Positions 43,566 to 53,773 of a stretch of DNA of 64,000 nt are shown piece by piece. A program made the translations under genes and the position numbers. Each line of letters starts with the position of its first letter. Position 1 is the first letter of the stretch. This DNA comes from Marinobacterium lutimaris (GTDB lineage Bacteria > Pseudomonadota > Gammaproteobacteria > Pseudomonadales > Balneatricaceae). The notes below the pieces were generated by a model, which saw only the letters and a program-made list of their open reading frames with translations, was not told where the DNA came from and searched no databases. The stretch lies in contig NZ_FNVQ01000008.1 in the NCBI RefSeq assembly GCF_900108065.1, positions 1-64,000 on the forward strand, written 5' to 3'.

Positions 43566-43651
43566 GTTGGGCCTGCCGCTTAACGCTTATGCAAAAAAGG
43601 TACGATTTATGCTTGGTCCTGCGGACGCTAAACTGACTGGAGGCACCGACC

Positions 43652-43798
43652 ATGGCCATGAGATTTAAAGCATTCATCATCGACCTTATCGACTCCTGGG
43701 AACTGCTCGCTTCAGAGAGCCTGGTGGCCGACGACTCGGATAAGCAGGGCGAGAAGCTGGCATCCCAAAATGAGACGATGATCCCGCCCTTTGTTTAA
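43652..43798 (+). CDS. Possible small protein, 48 residues
   Basis: An ORF with a good ribosome site (GGAGG 9 bases before the ATG). It encodes a 48-residue protein with a basic, hydrophobic N-terminus (MRFKAFIIDLIDSW) and an acidic, polar C-terminus. I do not recognise it. It lies between a weak NicR-type site and the TIR-SIR2 gene on the same strand, so it could be a leader gene of either. It could also be a chance ORF. The region around it is otherwise without genes (616 bases upstream). Confidence 0.4.
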   Translation: MAMRFKAFIIDLIDSWELLASESLVADDSDKQGEKLASQNETMIPPFV

Positions 43799-43853
43799 TA
43801 CAAAATTAAAAATCCCCCCTTATCATCTCCCCACTCTGGTTTATTCCTTTTCC

Positions 43854-43880
43854 GGCGCGACGAAACAGGGCTGTCGCGCC
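43854..43880 (+). terminator. Hairpin downstream of the 48-residue ORF
   Basis: GGCGCGAC / GTCGCGCC forms an 8-bp GC stem with an 11-base loop. The flanks TTTTCC and GGAAAA can extend it around an internal bulge. It lies 55 bases after the small ORF and 124 bases before the TIR-SIR2 gene, and could end the small ORF's transcript. Confidence 0.45.
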
Positions 43881-43926
43881 TGATATCTCCGGAAAAACTG
43901 AAACTGATCAACCATCCTGGTTGGTC

Positions 43927-43962
43927 TATAATTAGCCAGTTAACTTTTTATGATAAAAAGTT
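43927..43962 (+). promoter_or_regulatory. Candidate -10 and leader hairpin of the TIR-SIR2 gene
   Basis: A perfect TATAAT lies at 43927-43932, although the -35 (CTGATC, 43904-43909) is weak. Ten bases later AACTTTTTA-TGA-TAAAAAGTT forms a perfect 9-bp AT hairpin. A weak -35 with an operator-like inverted repeat suggests that the gene is regulated. No trans-acting factor can be named. Confidence 0.4.
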
Positions 43963-44004
43963 GAGACAAAACGAGTCTTCGCGCTAATTTTCCTGGCGGG
44001 CACA

Positions 44005-45357
44005 ATGAAAATTTATTTGACCTATAGCGACAAGGACAATGATACAGCCTCGGTAATATCCTCTGCCCTGAAAAAGGCCAGGCATAAGGTTATCGAAGAC
44101 CCCCTTTCCACCACGCCGGGTGAGAACGTATTTAAAAAACTGGAAGAGAGCAGCAGCTCATCTGACGCCTATGTTGTGATACTCAGCACACACTCGCTGG
44201 CTTCAGATGCCCTTAAGCACGAACTCTCGGCACTGGCCCTGAACGAGCTGTCAAAAAGCACCCTGAGAGTTATTCCCCTGTTAATCGACAAGTCCCAGGC
44301 CCCGAGTTATCTGATACAAGACTTTATAATCGATATGAGCGACAACCTAGACCTTGGTATCAGCAAACTGCTTGAAATACTGCAGGATGAAGAGCGGTTC
44401 AAAGATGACAGGGTAAGCGCTAAACCGAGCATCACAGAGAAATACGCCAACCAGATCCAATCCATTGCCGAATCCCTGCATGCTGGCCAGCTGACCCTTT
44501 TCTGCGGCGCCGGAGTCACCATCGGCGCAGGCGTGCCCTCCTGGAACAAGCTGCTGCTCACCTTGCTTGAGTCGATGATGCGCCGGGTATCCAATGACCA
44601 CTCCATATCACTGGAGGGAAGCGACGCGGGGATATTTCAAAGAAGGTATAAGCCCTCCTCGCTGTTGATGGGCAAATACCTGAAGAACAACCTTGGAAAA
44701 GACTTCCTCAAGGAAATACGTTCATCGCTTTATAGCAGCAACCCTCATAGCTGCGACATTATTGATGCCATCGTCGAGCTGTCTCGCCCACAGAGAGATG
44801 GAAAGCCGCTGGACTCTATTATCACCACTAACTTTGATTCCCTGCTGGAAGAAAATCTAAAAAAACAGAACATTAATTTTCATTCCATTTATAAAGAAGG
44901 AGCCCGAAACTCTCCCAAAGAGATTCCCATTTATCACGTCAACGGGTTCTTGCCGAGAAAAGGTGAAATACCCAGTCAGATGGAGCTGGTATTCAGTGAG
45001 GATGCTTACCACAATCAGTTTATCGAGCCATTCAGCTGGTCTAACCTGATTCAGCTTAACAAGATCAGCCAGAATACCTGCCTCTTTATCGGCCTCAGTC
45101 TGTCAGACCCGAACCTGCGAAGACTGCTGGATGTGGCAAATCGAAAGAATCCCGAAAAGGTGCTGAACCACTACATCATCAAGAAGACGCCAGGCACCTC
45201 ATCCGGCCAGGACCCCATGGACGCACTTGCTCTGCTCCTCGAAGAGCAGGATGCGAACGACCTGGGGCTCAATGTGCTTTGGGCCGATGAGTTCGAGGAT
45301 ATTGCCCCCCTGCTGCTGGCACTGACCAATAACCGACAAGCCGGAGAAACCGGATAG
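44005..45357 (+). CDS. TIR-SIR2 fusion protein, probable NAD-consuming defence effector
   Basis: A 450-residue protein with an N-terminal TIR-like domain (about 1-126: IYLTYSDKDND first strand, YVVILSTHSLAS fourth, with E73 of ALKHELSAL in the position of the catalytic Glu). A linker (127-145) leads to a SIR2-like domain (about 150-400: LFCGAGVTIGAG nucleotide motif at 165-176, TTNFD at 274-278, H311 in YHVNG). Both folds act as NAD hydrolases in bacterial anti-phage systems such as Thoeris and DSR. Fusion of both in one chain without SLOG or other modules is uncommon. Its DNA is clearly lower in GC than neighbours, and it lies inside the nicotinate locus, which suggests transfer. Confidence 0.85.
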   Translation: MKIYLTYSDKDNDTASVISSALKKARHKVIEDPLSTTPGENVFKKLEESSSSSDAYVVILSTHSLASDALKHELSALALNELSKSTLRVIPLLIDKSQAPSYLIQDFIIDMSDNLDLGISKLLEILQDEERFKDDRVSAKPSITEKYANQIQSIAESLHAGQLTLFCGAGVTIGAGVPSWNKLLLTLLESMMRRVSNDHSISLEGSDAGIFQRRYKPSSLLMGKYLKNNLGKDFLKEIRSSLYSSNPHSCDIIDAIVELSRPQRDGKPLDSIITTNFDSLLEENLKKQNINFHSIYKEGARNSPKEIPIYHVNGFLPRKGEIPSQMELVFSEDAYHNQFIEPFSWSNLIQLNKISQNTCLFIGLSLSDPNLRRLLDVANRKNPEKVLNHYIIKKTPGTSSGQDPMDALALLLEEQDANDLGLNVLWADEFEDIAPLLLALTNNRQAGETG

Positions 45358-45485
45358 TGTAGTTTTAATGAGCACAATCCGGTTAAGGATCAAACTGTAA
45401 TAATTTTCCGTGTGGTCACGGGACGACAGCCCGATAGCAGTACTATTTTCAGTCCCTGCTGCCCCTCCCCATAGCCTCAACCAGC

Positions 45486-48404
45486 TCAGTGCGTACCAGG
45501 GTACGCCCTGTAGTCGGCGACCTTGCTTCGGATATCCGCATCACTCCACGGCTTTTTACCCGGTGCAAAAGCAGAGCGCAGATATTTAACCAGTGCGACC
45601 ACTTGGCCATCATCATAGTCCTGCTTGAAGCCAGGCATCATGCCGACCTTGGGCAGCTCCAGGGTCTTCGCCTGTACACCATAGAGAATGGTCTGGATGA
45701 CATTGTCCGGGGTGTTGCTGTGAAGGTTGGTATTCACGCCCAAGGGGACATCCGCACGGGTGAGCGATGGCAGGCCGCCCTCGTCATGACAAACGGCACA
45801 GCCTGAATCAAAGATTCGCTGCCCCTCGCCCAGGGCCGCCAGCGATGCCTCATCCAGCCCCGCGGGCAAAGGCGCCGGCGTGGTCAGCACCGCTTCAGCC
45901 ACAGCGGATTGATCGGAGAAGGAAGCGACATAATGAGCGATTGCACGCACATCGGTCTCTGGCAGATTGGCAAGGCCTGCCACCACCGGCGCCATGGGAC
46001 CACCCGCTACACCGTGATTGACGGAGCGCCCTTCACGCAGGTACTGGAAAAGATCCTCTTCCGTCCAGGGTTTGGGCGCATTGGACAACGAACTTAGCGC
46101 CGGCGCTTCCCAGCCATCGACCAGGGCGCCGGCCAGATAGTTACTGCCTTTCTTTTCCGCGCCCAGCAGGTCCCTGGGGGAGTGACAGGCGCTACAGTGA
46201 CCCAGACCCTCGGCCAGATAGGCGCCCCGATTCCAGAGATCCGACTTGGATGCATCGGGTTCAAAGGGTTTGGGATCGTGATTCAGCGTGTTCCAACCCG
46301 CCAGTATCGGCCGATAGCTCATGGGGAAGCTCATCTCTGCCGCTTTATTGACCTGCGTCTCCGGCTTCTGCGCCATCAGGTAAGCGTAAAGCGCCTGCAT
46401 ATCACCGTCGCTGATCTTGGCGAAAGCGGTATAGGGAAAGACCGGATAGAGATGTTTGCCATCACGGCTTATGCCGTGACGCATGGCGCGATTGAACGCC
46501 TCAAAGCTCCAGCTGCCGATCCCCTGCTTCTCATCCGGTGTGATATTGCTGCTGTAAACGGTGCCGAATGGGGTTTCAAACGGCCGGCCGCCGGCATTTT
46601 CGATACCGCCGATTTCGGTATGACAGACCGCACAGTCCCCGGCTTCCGCCACCAGCCGACCGCGCTCGATAGTCGCCTGTGAATAAAGGTCAGGCGCCGG
46701 TCGCGAAACCGGCACCATCGCCTTCGGCCAGGGCCAGGCCATGGCCGCCACTCCAAGACCGACCGCGGCCGCTGCCCTGAAGCCATTACGTTTAATTCTG
46801 CGGGACTTTTCCGCCGCTGGTACGCTCGACGCGCCCTGCAGGGCTGCACCACGAATCCGCTCTGCCGAAAACGGCAGGCTTCTGAAACGTACGCCGGTGG
46901 CGTTATGTATGGCGTTGCCTATGGCAGAGATAGCGGGATAGAAAACTTCGGGGCTGACTTGCTCCATACTAGCTTTCTGCGCACTGACTTCGGATCCACT
47001 CTCACTATCCTCGACCGAGGGCAGGCGACTGATCTCCACCGGCAGTTCGCCACTGGCTGAAATCTGAGCAGAGTCGTCACTGCCCCATTGATCGTAGGCG
47101 GTCTGCCCCAGCAGCAACGGCCGGCTCACAGACAGCAGCTCTCGCTGCAGCAGATCCTTGAGGAACTCCTGCTCCGGCGCAGGGCCAGAATCCTGGCCAA
47201 CCACCAGGCGCTTCAGCGTGATATCCCCGGTGATCTTGTTCACCTCAAGATCGACGATCCAGGCCGAGCGTACACCCTCGCTCTGGTCACCCTGTTCGCC
47301 CCCCTGCTGAGAGCAGGCGACGCCGCGCCCTGTGGATATATCAACCTTGTCGGAAACCGGCCTATTAGCGTCCCCAGGTTGCCAGCCCGCTTTGGCGGCT
47401 ACCGAGGCGAGCAGCTCCCGACTGCGTTCATCGTTAAGATGGCGCAGGCGGTAGGCGATGGGATCGCAACCATCCTTATCGGCCAGTTCATCAACAAAGG
47501 TTTCCCGGGCAAAAACATCCTGCAGTCGATCCTGCTCCAGGTCCCAGTATGCCTCCTGCTCCGACGGCCCGTCCTCTATCGACACCCGGTCGAAATCGTA
47601 AGGCCAGTGACGCTCACTCACTTCACGCCGGTTCAGCGCCGGCGCGATATTAGCCAGTAACAGGGCGACGGCGGGAGCGCTGTTCCAGAACTGCTCGACT
47701 TTCTGGTCGATGCTACGATCTGACGACGCATAGTTGAGACGATTTGCCTGAGCGACCCCCAAACCATCAACCACATCCTGATAGGCCTCATCCAGCAGCA
47801 CCGACACCGATCGCTTGGTCAGTTTTGCCAGCAGCGCCGCATCAGCGGCGGCGTCATCAGCACAGGTACGGCTGATGCCGGTTTTATGACCGCCGACCAC
47901 CTCAATGTCATCGACACTGCACCCCAGCATCGATGACAGGTCTGCCCTGAGCCGAGTGTGACTGTTGGATGGAGCCCAGATGGTCCAGCGCCCCTGGGTT
48001 TCAGCAGCCGCCACCCACTCCGGACTTTCGCCCCAGCGGATCCGGTTGGGCCAGGCAAAACGGGAGCCGTAGCTCTCTTTGTGGGTCGCCAGATCCTGAC
48101 TCGTGCTGTTATCCACAGCCACTAGACTGGCCTCGGGTTTATTCCAGACCAGTTTTGCCTGTCGGGCACCCAACCTCGCCTGCTCCGGAGTTTGTGCCAC
48201 CACGGCAACGAAGTTATCGGCGACGATCAACTGCGCGCCACTCAGCACGAGCTCCGCCTTTACCAGACGGCTGCTGACAAAACGCCCATTAATTAATTGG
48301 AACTGAGGTGGACGCAAAGCCACCCCGTATAACATATCTTCCGGGCCCGGCTTACAGGGCACGTGCGACTCCCGCTGAACCGCTTTGCTGGTGTCTTCAC
48401 TCAT
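45486..48404 (-). CDS. nicB: NicB-like protein with degenerate molybdopterin domain and three haem c motifs
   Basis: A 972-residue protein. Residues about 25-540 align with a xanthine-dehydrogenase-type molybdopterin domain but lack its first segment. The GVGE catalytic motif is replaced by VSPE, so the Glu is lost. A transmembrane anchor follows (about 550-575). Three CxxCH motifs are at about 591 (CAVCH), 737 (CSACH) and 869 (CAVCH), as in the cytochrome part of NicB. I infer that it passes electrons from the Fe-S subunit to the respiratory chain and no longer does catalysis. The start overlaps the nicA stop (ATGA). The intact molybdopterin subunit is at 54509-56788. Confidence 0.8.
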   Translation of the reverse strand: MSEDTSKAVQRESHVPCKPGPEDMLYGVALRPPQFQLINGRFVSSRLVKAELVLSGAQLIVADNFVAVVAQTPEQARLGARQAKLVWNKPEASLVAVDNSTSQDLATHKESYGSRFAWPNRIRWGESPEWVAAAETQGRWTIWAPSNSHTRLRADLSSMLGCSVDDIEVVGGHKTGISRTCADDAAADAALLAKLTKRSVSVLLDEAYQDVVDGLGVAQANRLNYASSDRSIDQKVEQFWNSAPAVALLLANIAPALNRREVSERHWPYDFDRVSIEDGPSEQEAYWDLEQDRLQDVFARETFVDELADKDGCDPIAYRLRHLNDERSRELLASVAAKAGWQPGDANRPVSDKVDISTGRGVACSQQGGEQGDQSEGVRSAWIVDLEVNKITGDITLKRLVVGQDSGPAPEQEFLKDLLQRELLSVSRPLLLGQTAYDQWGSDDSAQISASGELPVEISRLPSVEDSESGSEVSAQKASMEQVSPEVFYPAISAIGNAIHNATGVRFRSLPFSAERIRGAALQGASSVPAAEKSRRIKRNGFRAAAAVGLGVAAMAWPWPKAMVPVSRPAPDLYSQATIERGRLVAEAGDCAVCHTEIGGIENAGGRPFETPFGTVYSSNITPDEKQGIGSWSFEAFNRAMRHGISRDGKHLYPVFPYTAFAKISDGDMQALYAYLMAQKPETQVNKAAEMSFPMSYRPILAGWNTLNHDPKPFEPDASKSDLWNRGAYLAEGLGHCSACHSPRDLLGAEKKGSNYLAGALVDGWEAPALSSLSNAPKPWTEEDLFQYLREGRSVNHGVAGGPMAPVVAGLANLPETDVRAIAHYVASFSDQSAVAEAVLTTPAPLPAGLDEASLAALGEGQRIFDSGCAVCHDEGGLPSLTRADVPLGVNTNLHSNTPDNVIQTILYGVQAKTLELPKVGMMPGFKQDYDDGQVVALVKYLRSAFAPGKKPWSDADIRSKVADYRAYPGTH

Positions 48405-48877
48405 GCCTTTACCGCCTGCTGCTCCGCTGCCCGTTTTACCGCTCTTAAAATTTCTACATGGGTACCGCAGCGGCAAAGGTTGAACTTCAACGCTTCGCGA
48501 ATCTCGTCATCTGTCGGTGCGGGATTGGCGGCCAGCAGAGCCTTGGTGGCCATAATCATTCCGTTCAGACAGTAACCGCATTGGGCCGCCTGCTCGTGGA
48601 TAAAGGCTTCCTGCACCACGTCGGGCTGCTCAGCCGTTCCCAGCCCCTCCAGGGTGGTAATGGAACGGCCTTCCAATCGGCCGATGGGAAGCACACAGGA
48701 ACGAGCGCAAAGGCCATCAACAATGACGGAACAGGCACCGCACTGCCCCAGGCCACAACCGAACTTGGCCCCGTTCAGGCACAGGTCATTGCGCAGCACA
48801 TACAACAGGGGCGTTTCCGGCGGCAGATCCAGCCTGTACTGTTCGCCATTAATTACTAATGAGACCTTAGCGCTCAT
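48401..48877 (-). CDS. nicA: Nicotinate dehydrogenase [2Fe-2S] subunit
   Basis: A 158-residue iron-sulfur subunit. The plant-type cluster ligands C41, C46, C49 and C61 and the second cluster ligands in QCGYCLNG and NLCRCGTH are all present. It forms the dehydrogenase that hydroxylates nicotinate to 6-hydroxynicotinate. There is no FAD subunit in the locus, as in the known NicAB enzyme. I start it at 48877, with GGTGA upstream. It lies 47 bases after nicX and overlaps the NicB-like gene by 4 bases. Confidence 0.93.
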   Translation of the reverse strand: MSAKVSLVINGEQYRLDLPPETPLLYVLRNDLCLNGAKFGCGLGQCGACSVIVDGLCARSCVLPIGRLEGRSITTLEGLGTAEQPDVVQEAFIHEQAAQCGYCLNGMIMATKALLAANPAPTDDEIREALKFNLCRCGTHVEILRAVKRAAEQQAVKA

Positions 48878-48924
48878 AATTGTCACCACTTACGAAATGA
48901 TTGCAGCCCGTTACCTCACGATCC

Positions 48925-49977
48925 TTACTTGACGATCGACATGTCCGGCGCGACTACATCGCCTTCCACGACTACAGGCTTATCATCCAGGTAAACGCTG
49001 CATTTTCTGAGCGGGATATCCATGTGGCAAGGCGTCTTGCGACTGCCGCCAACCTCGGTGTTCGGACCTGTTGAGAACAGGAAGTTACCGTAGAACGCAC
49101 GCGCATCCATACACATGCCATCGTTCTTATCGTACAGCCCCATGGCGGTCCACTGCGCCCGCGGCTGCAGCCCCCAACCGATGTGCGAGATGCCGTAAAC
49201 CTCTTCATCTTTGAAGTAGGCCATGTAATCACGCAGGTATTCCGCTTCGAAGCCACCATGGATACTGGTAATAAAGCCTTTTTCAATCTCCAGCACGGTT
49301 TTTTCCCGCGCGTAGGTCTTAAACGGCAGCAGGATATCACCCACATCGATCACCAGCTTGCCTTCGGCGGTACCTTCGTTCGGCCAGGAGAACAGGAAGC
49401 CGCTGGGCCAGTGGTCCCAACGTCCCGGCTCGTCCGCATAACCGTACTCGGTGACGGCCGGATACTGACCGAGGCTGGCACGGAAATCGGAACCCGCCTT
49501 GGAGGTTACATGCATCGACCTAGCCGACTGCAGCAACTCTTTAGAGGCCTCTACGCGCAATTTATCGGCTTCTGTCGGCAGCATTCGGGCCAGCACTTCC
49601 GGCGGCTCTACCGCCAGCAGGATACGGGTACCCGACTTCAGGATCTGCTCCTGCTCCGGCGAGTGCAGCAGCATCATGGTATCCACTACCATATCGGCGG
49701 CTTCCAGCGCGCGCTGCGCGGCCAGATTTCCGGTCAGAGGCGTATCGCCACAATAGGCGGTCAAGTCGGCGCCCATCGCCTTGGGGTGATTGAAGGCTGG
49801 CAGCTCCACTATATAGACCTGGGCTTTCAGTCGCTGCGCGGCATCCATCGCGGCGCTGACGATACGCTCATTAGAGTAATGGCTTTTCAGAATCGCAACG
49901 CTCTGGGTCTCGTCCACTTTCGACAGACGCAGTACCTCTTCGAACATCTGCGCCAATTCGGAATTACTTACCGGCAT
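48925..49977 (-). CDS. nicX: 2,5-dihydroxypyridine 5,6-dioxygenase
   Basis: A 350-residue ring-cleaving dioxygenase that converts 2,5-dihydroxypyridine to N-formylmaleamate. The iron ligands are H265 (GISHIGW), H318 and D320 (CHMDIPL), at the same residue numbers as in the Pseudomonas putida enzyme. I start it at 49977 (GAGGAG upstream). It is the first gene of a minus-strand unit nicX-nicA-nicB and has a perfect palindromic operator 77 bases upstream. Confidence 0.96.
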   Translation of the reverse strand: MPVSNSELAQMFEEVLRLSKVDETQSVAILKSHYSNERIVSAAMDAAQRLKAQVYIVELPAFNHPKAMGADLTAYCGDTPLTGNLAAQRALEAADMVVDTMMLLHSPEQEQILKSGTRILLAVEPPEVLARMLPTEADKLRVEASKELLQSARSMHVTSKAGSDFRASLGQYPAVTEYGYADEPGRWDHWPSGFLFSWPNEGTAEGKLVIDVGDILLPFKTYAREKTVLEIEKGFITSIHGGFEAEYLRDYMAYFKDEEVYGISHIGWGLQPRAQWTAMGLYDKNDGMCMDARAFYGNFLFSTGPNTEVGGSRKTPCHMDIPLRKCSVYLDDKPVVVEGDVVAPDMSIVK

Positions 49978-50053
49978 CGTCTCTCTCCTCAGGATCCTAA
50001 TGACTTTAGACTGCGGCCATCGCGTCACGACCTACCGAAGCCCGCTATACCAC

Positions 50054-50069
50054 ATAGTGTATACACTAT
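50054..50069. promoter_or_regulatory. nicX: NicR-type palindrome, site D (perfect)
   Basis: ATAGTGTATACACTAT is a perfect 16-bp palindrome, 77 bases upstream of nicX. It is the best copy of the motif found upstream of the symporter operon, nicC and the nicR-nicB intergenic region, and fits a MarR-type dimer site. Confidence 0.8.
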
Positions 50070-50253
50070 TAATATCTCATGTAAAAGCCCTCCGCGTGGC
50101 TAGCAAAGCTATCAAACAGCTATAACAGGCTGTTTTTATTGATACACATCAGCAATCTAATGTCACATTTTTTGAAAAGCCTGATCTAAGGCACAGCCTT
50201 TTTCATATTTTTTTGGTCTGTACACTTTACTTAGCCCCCTCGTTGGATTAATT

Positions 50254-51478
<1,225 letters not shown>

Positions 51479-51480
51479 TC

Positions 51481-52281
51481 ATGAGCAGCACTTTCCTTTA
51501 CGGCGCGAACGTTTGCGCCAACAACATCCGTCAGCACTACCTGCGTTACGGCGGCAAGGGCACTCCCCTGCTGCTGGTTCCGGGTATCACCAGTCCCGCT
51601 ATCACCTGGGGCTTCGTGGCTGAGCGTCTCGGCGAGCATTTCGACACTTACGTTCTCGACGTACGCGGACGCGGGCTGTCCTCCACCGGACCGGACCTCT
51701 CCTATGACATCGACAGCTGCGTCGATGACATTATCGAGTTCGCCAAAGAGCTGGGCCTGAAGGATTTTATCCTGCTGGGCCACTCCATGGGCGCCCGCTT
51801 CGGTATTCGCGCGGCACGTAAAGGGCTCGCAGGCCTGAGCAGACTGGTACTGGCGGATCCGCCCGTATCCGGCCCGGGCCGCCGCGAGTACCCGAGCAAA
51901 CTACCCTGGTACGTGGACTCCATCCGTGACGCCACCCGTGGCTGCGACCTTGAGACCATGCGCCAGTACTGCCCGACCTGGACCGACGAGCAGCTGCACC
52001 TGCGCGCCGAATGGCTGCATACCTGCTACTCCCCGGCCATCGTCAAGGCGTTTAACGACTTCCATGAAGATGACATCTTCCCGGATCTGCCGGCCGTTAA
52101 GGTACCGACCCAGCTGATGGTCGCTGGCAAGGGCGGCGTTATCCAGGAAGAAGATATCGAGGAGTTCCAGGACGCGGTGGCCAACCTCACCGTCAGTCAT
52201 GTGCCCAACGCAGGACACATGATCCCCTGGGATGACCTCGAAGGCTTTCTAAACAGTCTGTACGCGTTCCTCGACGTTTAA
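51481..52281 (+). CDS. nicD: N-formylmaleamate deformylase
   Basis: A 266-residue alpha/beta hydrolase that removes formate from N-formylmaleamate. The nucleophile is S102 in GHSMGAR, the Asp is D126 (VLADPP) and the His is H246 (NAGHMIP). It starts 2 bases after nicC with GGAGG upstream. The order and length match the nicotinate pathway set. Confidence 0.93.
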   Translation: MSSTFLYGANVCANNIRQHYLRYGGKGTPLLLVPGITSPAITWGFVAERLGEHFDTYVLDVRGRGLSSTGPDLSYDIDSCVDDIIEFAKELGLKDFILLGHSMGARFGIRAARKGLAGLSRLVLADPPVSGPGRREYPSKLPWYVDSIRDATRGCDLETMRQYCPTWTDEQLHLRAEWLHTCYSPAIVKAFNDFHEDDIFPDLPAVKVPTQLMVAGKGGVIQEEDIEEFQDAVANLTVSHVPNAGHMIPWDDLEGFLNSLYAFLDV

Positions 52282-52348
52282 GTCATGAACCGAATCCGCT
52301 GTGGGACCTATCCCGCGGCGGAAAACACACTCTTCCAAAGGCATAAAA

Positions 52349-53104
52349 ATGAGCAAGACTTTTAGAATCGGGCAGATCGTGCCGAGCTCCAACCTGACCA
52401 TGGAAACCGAAATTCCGGCAATGCTTAACGCCCGTCAGCTGATCCGCCCGGACGAGCGTTTCACCTTCCACTCCAGCCGCATGCGCATGAAGAAGGTCAG
52501 CAAAGAAGAGCTCGAAGCGATGGATGCCGACTCCGATCGCTGCGCACTGGAACTGAGCGACGCCCAGGTCGATGTGATGGGTTACGCCTGCCTGGTGGCC
52601 ATCATGTCCATGGGCCTGGGTTACCACCGCGAATCTGAATCCCGCCTGGCACTTCGCACCCGCGAGAACGGCTCAGATACTCCGATCGTCACCAGCGCCG
52701 GCGCCCTGGTGCAGGGCCTGGAAGCGATGGGTGTGAAGAAGATCGCCCTGGTCGCTCCGTACATGAAGCCGCTGACCGAACTAGTGGTTAACTACATCCG
52801 CAATGAGGGTTACGAAGTGCTGGATTACCGCGCTCTCGAGATCCCCGACAACCTGGATGTGGCCCGCCACGATCCGATGAACCTGCCCGATATCGTCGCC
52901 TCCATGGACCTGACCGATGTGGACGCCATCGTGCTGTCCGCTTGCGTACAGATGCCGTCTCTGCCGGCGATCTCCAAGGTTGAGGCGATGACCGGCAAGC
53001 CGGTTGTTACCGCAGCGGTCGCAACCACTTACCAGATGCTGAAAGCGCTGGATCTCGAGCCGGTGGTACCGGGCGCAGGCGCACTGCTGTCAGGCACATA
53101 CTAA
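52349..53104 (+). CDS. nicE: Maleate cis-trans isomerase
   Basis: A 251-residue enzyme of the Asp/Glu racemase fold that turns maleate into fumarate. The two catalytic Cys are C81 (GYACLVAIM) and C199 (LSACVQMP). I start it at 52349, with AAAGGC upstream. It lies 67 bases after nicD in the same operon. Confidence 0.93.
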   Translation: MSKTFRIGQIVPSSNLTMETEIPAMLNARQLIRPDERFTFHSSRMRMKKVSKEELEAMDADSDRCALELSDAQVDVMGYACLVAIMSMGLGYHRESESRLALRTRENGSDTPIVTSAGALVQGLEAMGVKKIALVAPYMKPLTELVVNYIRNEGYEVLDYRALEIPDNLDVARHDPMNLPDIVASMDLTDVDAIVLSACVQMPSLPAISKVEAMTGKPVVTAAVATTYQMLKALDLEPVVPGAGALLSGTY

Positions 53105-53123
53105 TTAAACAGGGGGCAAAAAA

Positions 53124-53759
53124 ATGAGTGACCAGCCGACTTCAGAAGCAAACGACAACTACAAGGGAGTGTGGGACAGCCGTATCGGTTTTGGCCGGAA
53201 AACCGCCATCATCGTTATCGACTTCATGAAGGGTTACACCACCGAAGGCGCTCCTCTTTACGCCCCCGGCGTTGTCGAAGCGATCAAGCACGCACCCAAG
53301 CTGCTCGAGGCCGCCCGTAAGAACGGCCAGCTCGTGATCCACACCAATATCCGTTACCAGCCTGGCTCCTTCCAGGATGGCGGTATCTGGGTGAAAAAGG
53401 CGCCGGTGATGAAAGACATGGTTGAGGGCAACCCTCTGGCCGAGTTCTGCGACGAGGTAAAACCCGTTGAAGGCGAACTGGTGATCACCAAGCAGTATCC
53501 GAGCTCCTTCTTCGGTACCAGCCTGGCGGCGACTCTGGTGGCCCAGGGTGTGGATACTGTACTGCTGGCGGGCTGCTCAACCAGCGGCTGCGTTCGCGCC
53601 ACCGCAGTGGATGGCGTATCACACGGTTTCCGCGTGATCGTCGCGCGGGAGTGCGTGGGTGACCGTCATTCGGCGCCACACGAGGCCAACCTGTTCGACA
53701 TCGACAGCAAGTATGGCGACGTGATCAGTTTGGAGGAGTGCCTGCAGCATCTCAGCTGA
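53124..53759 (+). CDS. nicF: Maleamate amidohydrolase
   Basis: A 211-residue isochorismatase-fold amidase that converts maleamate to maleate and ammonia. The triad is D33 (VIDFMKG), K123 (ITKQYPSSF) and C156 (STSGCVRAT). AGGGGG precedes the ATG. It is the last gene of nicCDEF and is followed by a strong terminator shared with nicR. Confidence 0.94.
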   Translation: MSDQPTSEANDNYKGVWDSRIGFGRKTAIIVIDFMKGYTTEGAPLYAPGVVEAIKHAPKLLEAARKNGQLVIHTNIRYQPGSFQDGGIWVKKAPVMKDMVEGNPLAEFCDEVKPVEGELVITKQYPSSFFGTSLAATLVAQGVDTVLLAGCSTSGCVRATAVDGVSHGFRVIVARECVGDRHSAPHEANLFDIDSKYGDVISLEECLQHLS

Positions 53760-53773
53760 TACACGCGGAACAA

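Noticed and set aside
43352-43636. A 94-codon open frame upstream of the 48-residue ORF
   Set aside because: Its composition is not gene-like, it has no ribosome site, and it overlaps the weak palindrome at 43550.
43036-45485. A complete mobile element around the TIR-SIR2 gene
   Set aside because: I found no integrase, transposase, terminal inverted repeats or direct repeats at the borders. Only a lower GC content hints at transfer.
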